Assembly (NCBI GenBank): GCA_017448685.1
Contig: JAFSKY010000106.1
Coordinates: 1 to 44,358, forward strand
DNA: 44,358 nucleotides
From: Synergistaceae bacterium
Lineage (GTDB): Bacteria; Synergistota; Synergistia; Synergistales; Aminobacteriaceae
Direction of reading: 5' to 3'
In this document: positions 42,448 to 44,358 of the stretch, piece after piece
How positions within the stretch are numbered: position 1 is the first letter of the stretch
How the letters are laid out: every line of letters starts with the position of its first letter
Notes under the pieces: generated by a model
Database searches by the model: none
Told to the model about the DNA's origin: nothing
What the model saw: only the letters and a program-made list of their open reading frames with translations
Program-made: the position numbers and the translations under genes

Positions 42448-42480
42448 GCGGGAGTCCGTGAGAGGATTCCCGCTTTTTTT
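42448..42480 (+). terminator. Terminator after degP
   Basis: GCGGGAGTCC (42448-42457) pairs with GGATTCCCGC (42464-42473), nearly complete, followed by seven T. Confidence 0.9.
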
Positions 42481-42483
42481 GTG

Positions 42484-43470
42484 TCATTGCACCTCTACGC
42501 CGTGAAGTTTCTTCCCCGTTCCAAACTCGTAACAGCTCCGAAAATTTCCTTCCACCATGTCGCAAACATCCTCAGCCGTGTAAAACGCCGTATGAGGACT
42601 CAATATCACATTCGGGAATGAACGCAGTATAGCGAGCTTCTGATTCACCATAACTTCGCCCATCCTGTTGTAGTAGTACAGGCCGTTCTCAAATTCCAAG
42701 ACATCAAGCGCAGCCCCGCCCAATTTCCCGGACTCAATCCCAGCGATTAACGCCTCAGAATCAACCAGCTTCCCGCGAGCAGTGTTTATGACATACGCGC
42801 CCGGCTTCATCTTCCTGATTGCGTCATGGCCGATAATGTGATAGTTCTCATCGTTGGCGTTCATGTGGAGGGTGATTATGTCGGACTCAGCTAATATCCC
42901 GTCAAGGCTCGTATATTCCGCATACCTTTTCGCCTCGTCATTCTCGCGGACATCATACGCCAATAACCTGCACCCAAACCCGGACAAATGCCGCAATACT
43001 GTTGTTCCGATTCTGCCTGTACCCATTACGCCAACAGTGCAAGCCGTGAAATCACGCCCCAATTTGTTCTTGAGGGAGTAATCTTGAAGATCTGCCCGCC
43101 TTAGAATATGCGCAAACCTCCTCACACACGCAAGCATGAGCATAATCGCATAATCCGCAACTCCTGTAGGCGTGTAGCTCACTGTGTCAACCTTCATCCC
43201 CAATTCGCGAGCCGCAACCAAATCTATATGGTCATATCCGATTGAGCGCGTGAGAATGTATTTCACTCCCACATTGTGAAAAGCCTCAAGTGTTTTCCGG
43301 GACATGTCGCAAGGGGTGCAACTCATCCCATCACAGCCAGCAGCAAGGGATATATTTCCGTCATTGGGATAATCAGCCGTCCAGACAAAATCAATGCCGT
43401 ATTTGTCCCTCATCTGCTCGCAGAATTGAAGCTCGTCATATTCCCTCAACGCGTAAAAGCATATCTTCAT
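42484..43470 (-). CDS. D-2-hydroxyacid dehydrogenase (D-lactate dehydrogenase/VanH type)
   Basis: A 328-residue NAD-dependent dehydrogenase. GTGRIG (150-155) is the nucleotide-binding loop, NTARGKLVD holds the substrate Arg region and SPHTAFYT the catalytic His. SIGYDHIDL and TPTGVADYAIMLML are typical of the D-lactate/VanH group. It would reduce a 2-oxo acid such as pyruvate to the D-hydroxy acid; VanH-like activity should not be read as glycopeptide resistance without VanA/B neighbours. Start at ATG 43470 with TGGAAG upstream; GTG 43479 is possible. It follows the AGCS carrier by five bases. Confidence 0.9.
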   Translation of the reverse strand: MKICFYALREYDELQFCEQMRDKYGIDFVWTADYPNDGNISLAAGCDGMSCTPCDMSRKTLEAFHNVGVKYILTRSIGYDHIDLVAARELGMKVDTVSYTPTGVADYAIMLMLACVRRFAHILRRADLQDYSLKNKLGRDFTACTVGVMGTGRIGTTVLRHLSGFGCRLLAYDVRENDEAKRYAEYTSLDGILAESDIITLHMNANDENYHIIGHDAIRKMKPGAYVINTARGKLVDSEALIAGIESGKLGGAALDVLEFENGLYYYNRMGEVMVNQKLAILRSFPNVILSPHTAFYTAEDVCDMVEGNFRSCYEFGTGKKLHGVEVQ

Positions 43471-43475
43471 ACGTA

Positions 43476-44358
43476 TCACTTCCAGTAATCGAGATTGCCG
43501 GGGTCAAGCCCTATTGATGACGCACGAAACACAGGGTTGACTCCTGAATGTCTCTGCGACTCGTAATCAGCTAGAGCGCGTATCACAATTCCGCTCCCGG
43601 CCATGATGCATGGAATGTTGATGAGTGCCATTCCGGCCATGAGAATATCTGCCACAGCCCACGCCGCCGACATTGGCATTAAAGCTCCAGCAAAGACCAC
43701 AAGTGCGCATATAGTCCTGAACCAGCTCATGAACTTTTCACCGGGCATCTTTTTGCCGTTGATGTAGGCTAAAGCGTTGTCGACATAGAAGAGATTTCCC
43801 AGCAGAGTCGTGAACGCAAAGAGGAACATTATTGCCGTGATGAAAACAGGCCCGGCCTCACCGAATATAGTCTTCAATGATGCCTGAACGTATTGCGCCC
43901 CAGCAGCCTCATGTGTTACTGGGACTCCTGACATTAGGCACATGAAAGCCGTTGCTGAACATATAAATATCGTGTCAATATACACTGAGAGCATCTGAAT
44001 TAATCCCTGCTTCACCGGGTGTGAAGTCTCAGCAGAAGCCGCCGCATTAGGTGCAGAACCGACTCCCGCTTCGTTGGAGTAAAGCCCGCGCTTAATCCCG
44101 TATACGAGGCATGAGCCAGCAATCCCGCTCCCTATTGCCTTGAAGTTGAACGCATCCGCAAATATCATCCTCATTACAGCCGGAAGCATGTCAAACTTCA
44201 TGACCATAACCGCAATTGCCGTAACCACATACACGACTCCCATGATAGGCACAAGGAAGCCCGTTACCCTCACGATTCTTTTTGCGCCGCCGAACAAACA
44301 CCACCCTACTATGAGTGCTGTTGCAGCTCCGATGATGAGCGGCGTGGTTGAGATGTCA
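43476..44358 (-). CDS. AGCS-family sodium:alanine/glycine symporter, 3' part
   Basis: The C-terminal ~293 residues of an amino acid:cation symporter; the frame stays open to the right edge, so its start lies outside. The family hallmark GIKRGLYSNEAGVGSAPNAAASA is intact, and SVYIDTIFICSATAFMCLMSG and FFTLLGNLFYVDN-like helices follow. Such carriers import Ala, Gly or Gln with sodium, fitting an amino-acid fermenter. Cotranscribed with the D-hydroxyacid dehydrogenase, which could reduce the pyruvate made from imported alanine. Confidence 0.92.
   Translation of the reverse strand, partial: DISTTPLIIGAATALIVGWCLFGGAKRIVRVTGFLVPIMGVVYVVTAIAVMVMKFDMLPAVMRMIFADAFNFKAIGSGIAGSCLVYGIKRGLYSNEAGVGSAPNAAASAETSHPVKQGLIQMLSVYIDTIFICSATAFMCLMSGVPVTHEAAGAQYVQASLKTIFGEAGPVFITAIMFLFAFTTLLGNLFYVDNALAYINGKKMPGEKFMSWFRTICALVVFAGALMPMSAAWAVADILMAGMALINIPCIMAGSGIVIRALADYESQRHSGVNPVFRASSIGLDPGNLDYWK

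Noticed and set aside
42484-43470. Reading the D-hydroxyacid dehydrogenase as VanH
   Set aside because: No D-Ala-D-Lac ligase or VanX neighbour; next to an amino-acid carrier a fermentative role is simpler.

Overview
The window looks like a chromosomal segment of an anaerobic, amino-acid-fermenting member of the Synergistota. The strongest clue is the exported protein at 18693-21053, which ends in the Gly/Cys-hydrophobic-Lys tail of the Synerg-CTERM sorting family. The indolepyruvate:ferredoxin oxidoreductase / aryl-CoA ligase / ACT operon, the TRAP, SSS and AGCS carriers and the DUF4145/Rpn/DUF262 accessory genes fit this. No phage or insertion sequence was recognised.

Layout. 1-873 is the 3' end of a fused TRAP permease. 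937-8308 is the most unusual region. It holds two paralogous TROVE/vWA proteins (bacterial Ro60, Rsr-like; 2352-4631 and 5737-7767) with a small XRE regulator between them, flanked by three members of an unrecognised small-protein family (937-1346 frameshifted, 1445-1888, 7808-8308). Each Ro60 gene is preceded by a similar divergent promoter pair and a similar leader of about 190-205 nt with a partly covarying helix. In front of the second copy the leftward promoter reads into a structured stretch ending in a strong terminator, a candidate small RNA. I read this as a duplicated Ro60 ribonucleoprotein module with its own RNA(s); which RNA is the Y RNA is not settled.

8315-13875 is leftward: a CcdA-like protein, a DUF262 remnant with an internal deletion, and an operon of four genes joined by overlapping stop and start codons (exported double ABM-cupin protein, alpha/beta hydrolase, carboxymuconolactone decarboxylase-like lipoprotein, exported SUMF1-flavodoxin fusion). 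14034-18483 holds an Rpn-like PD-(D/E)XK protein with 12-bp repeats, a CatB/Vat-type acetyltransferase, groES-groEL behind a CIRCE operator, and an SH3-like lipoprotein. 18693-24050 holds the Synerg-CTERM surface protein, a Tim44-like membrane protein, a type II restriction-modification pair and tRNA-Asn.

24204-32544 is metabolic: a sodium:solute symporter overlapping an amidohydrolase, then the leftward operon iorA - coiled-coil membrane protein - iorB - aryl-CoA ligase - two ACT-domain proteins, for oxidative decarboxylation of aromatic 2-oxo acids with recovery of the CoA ester. 32749-37332 holds a 1310-residue DUF4145/S1-like/ankyrin protein with an acidic repeat block and a contracted paralogue. 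37451-44358 holds an acyl-CoA synthetase, a DUF2442 remnant, a metallo-beta-lactamase-fold protein, an Lgt-like protein, an HtrA/DegP protease, a D-2-hydroxyacid dehydrogenase and the 3' part of an AGCS amino-acid:sodium symporter.
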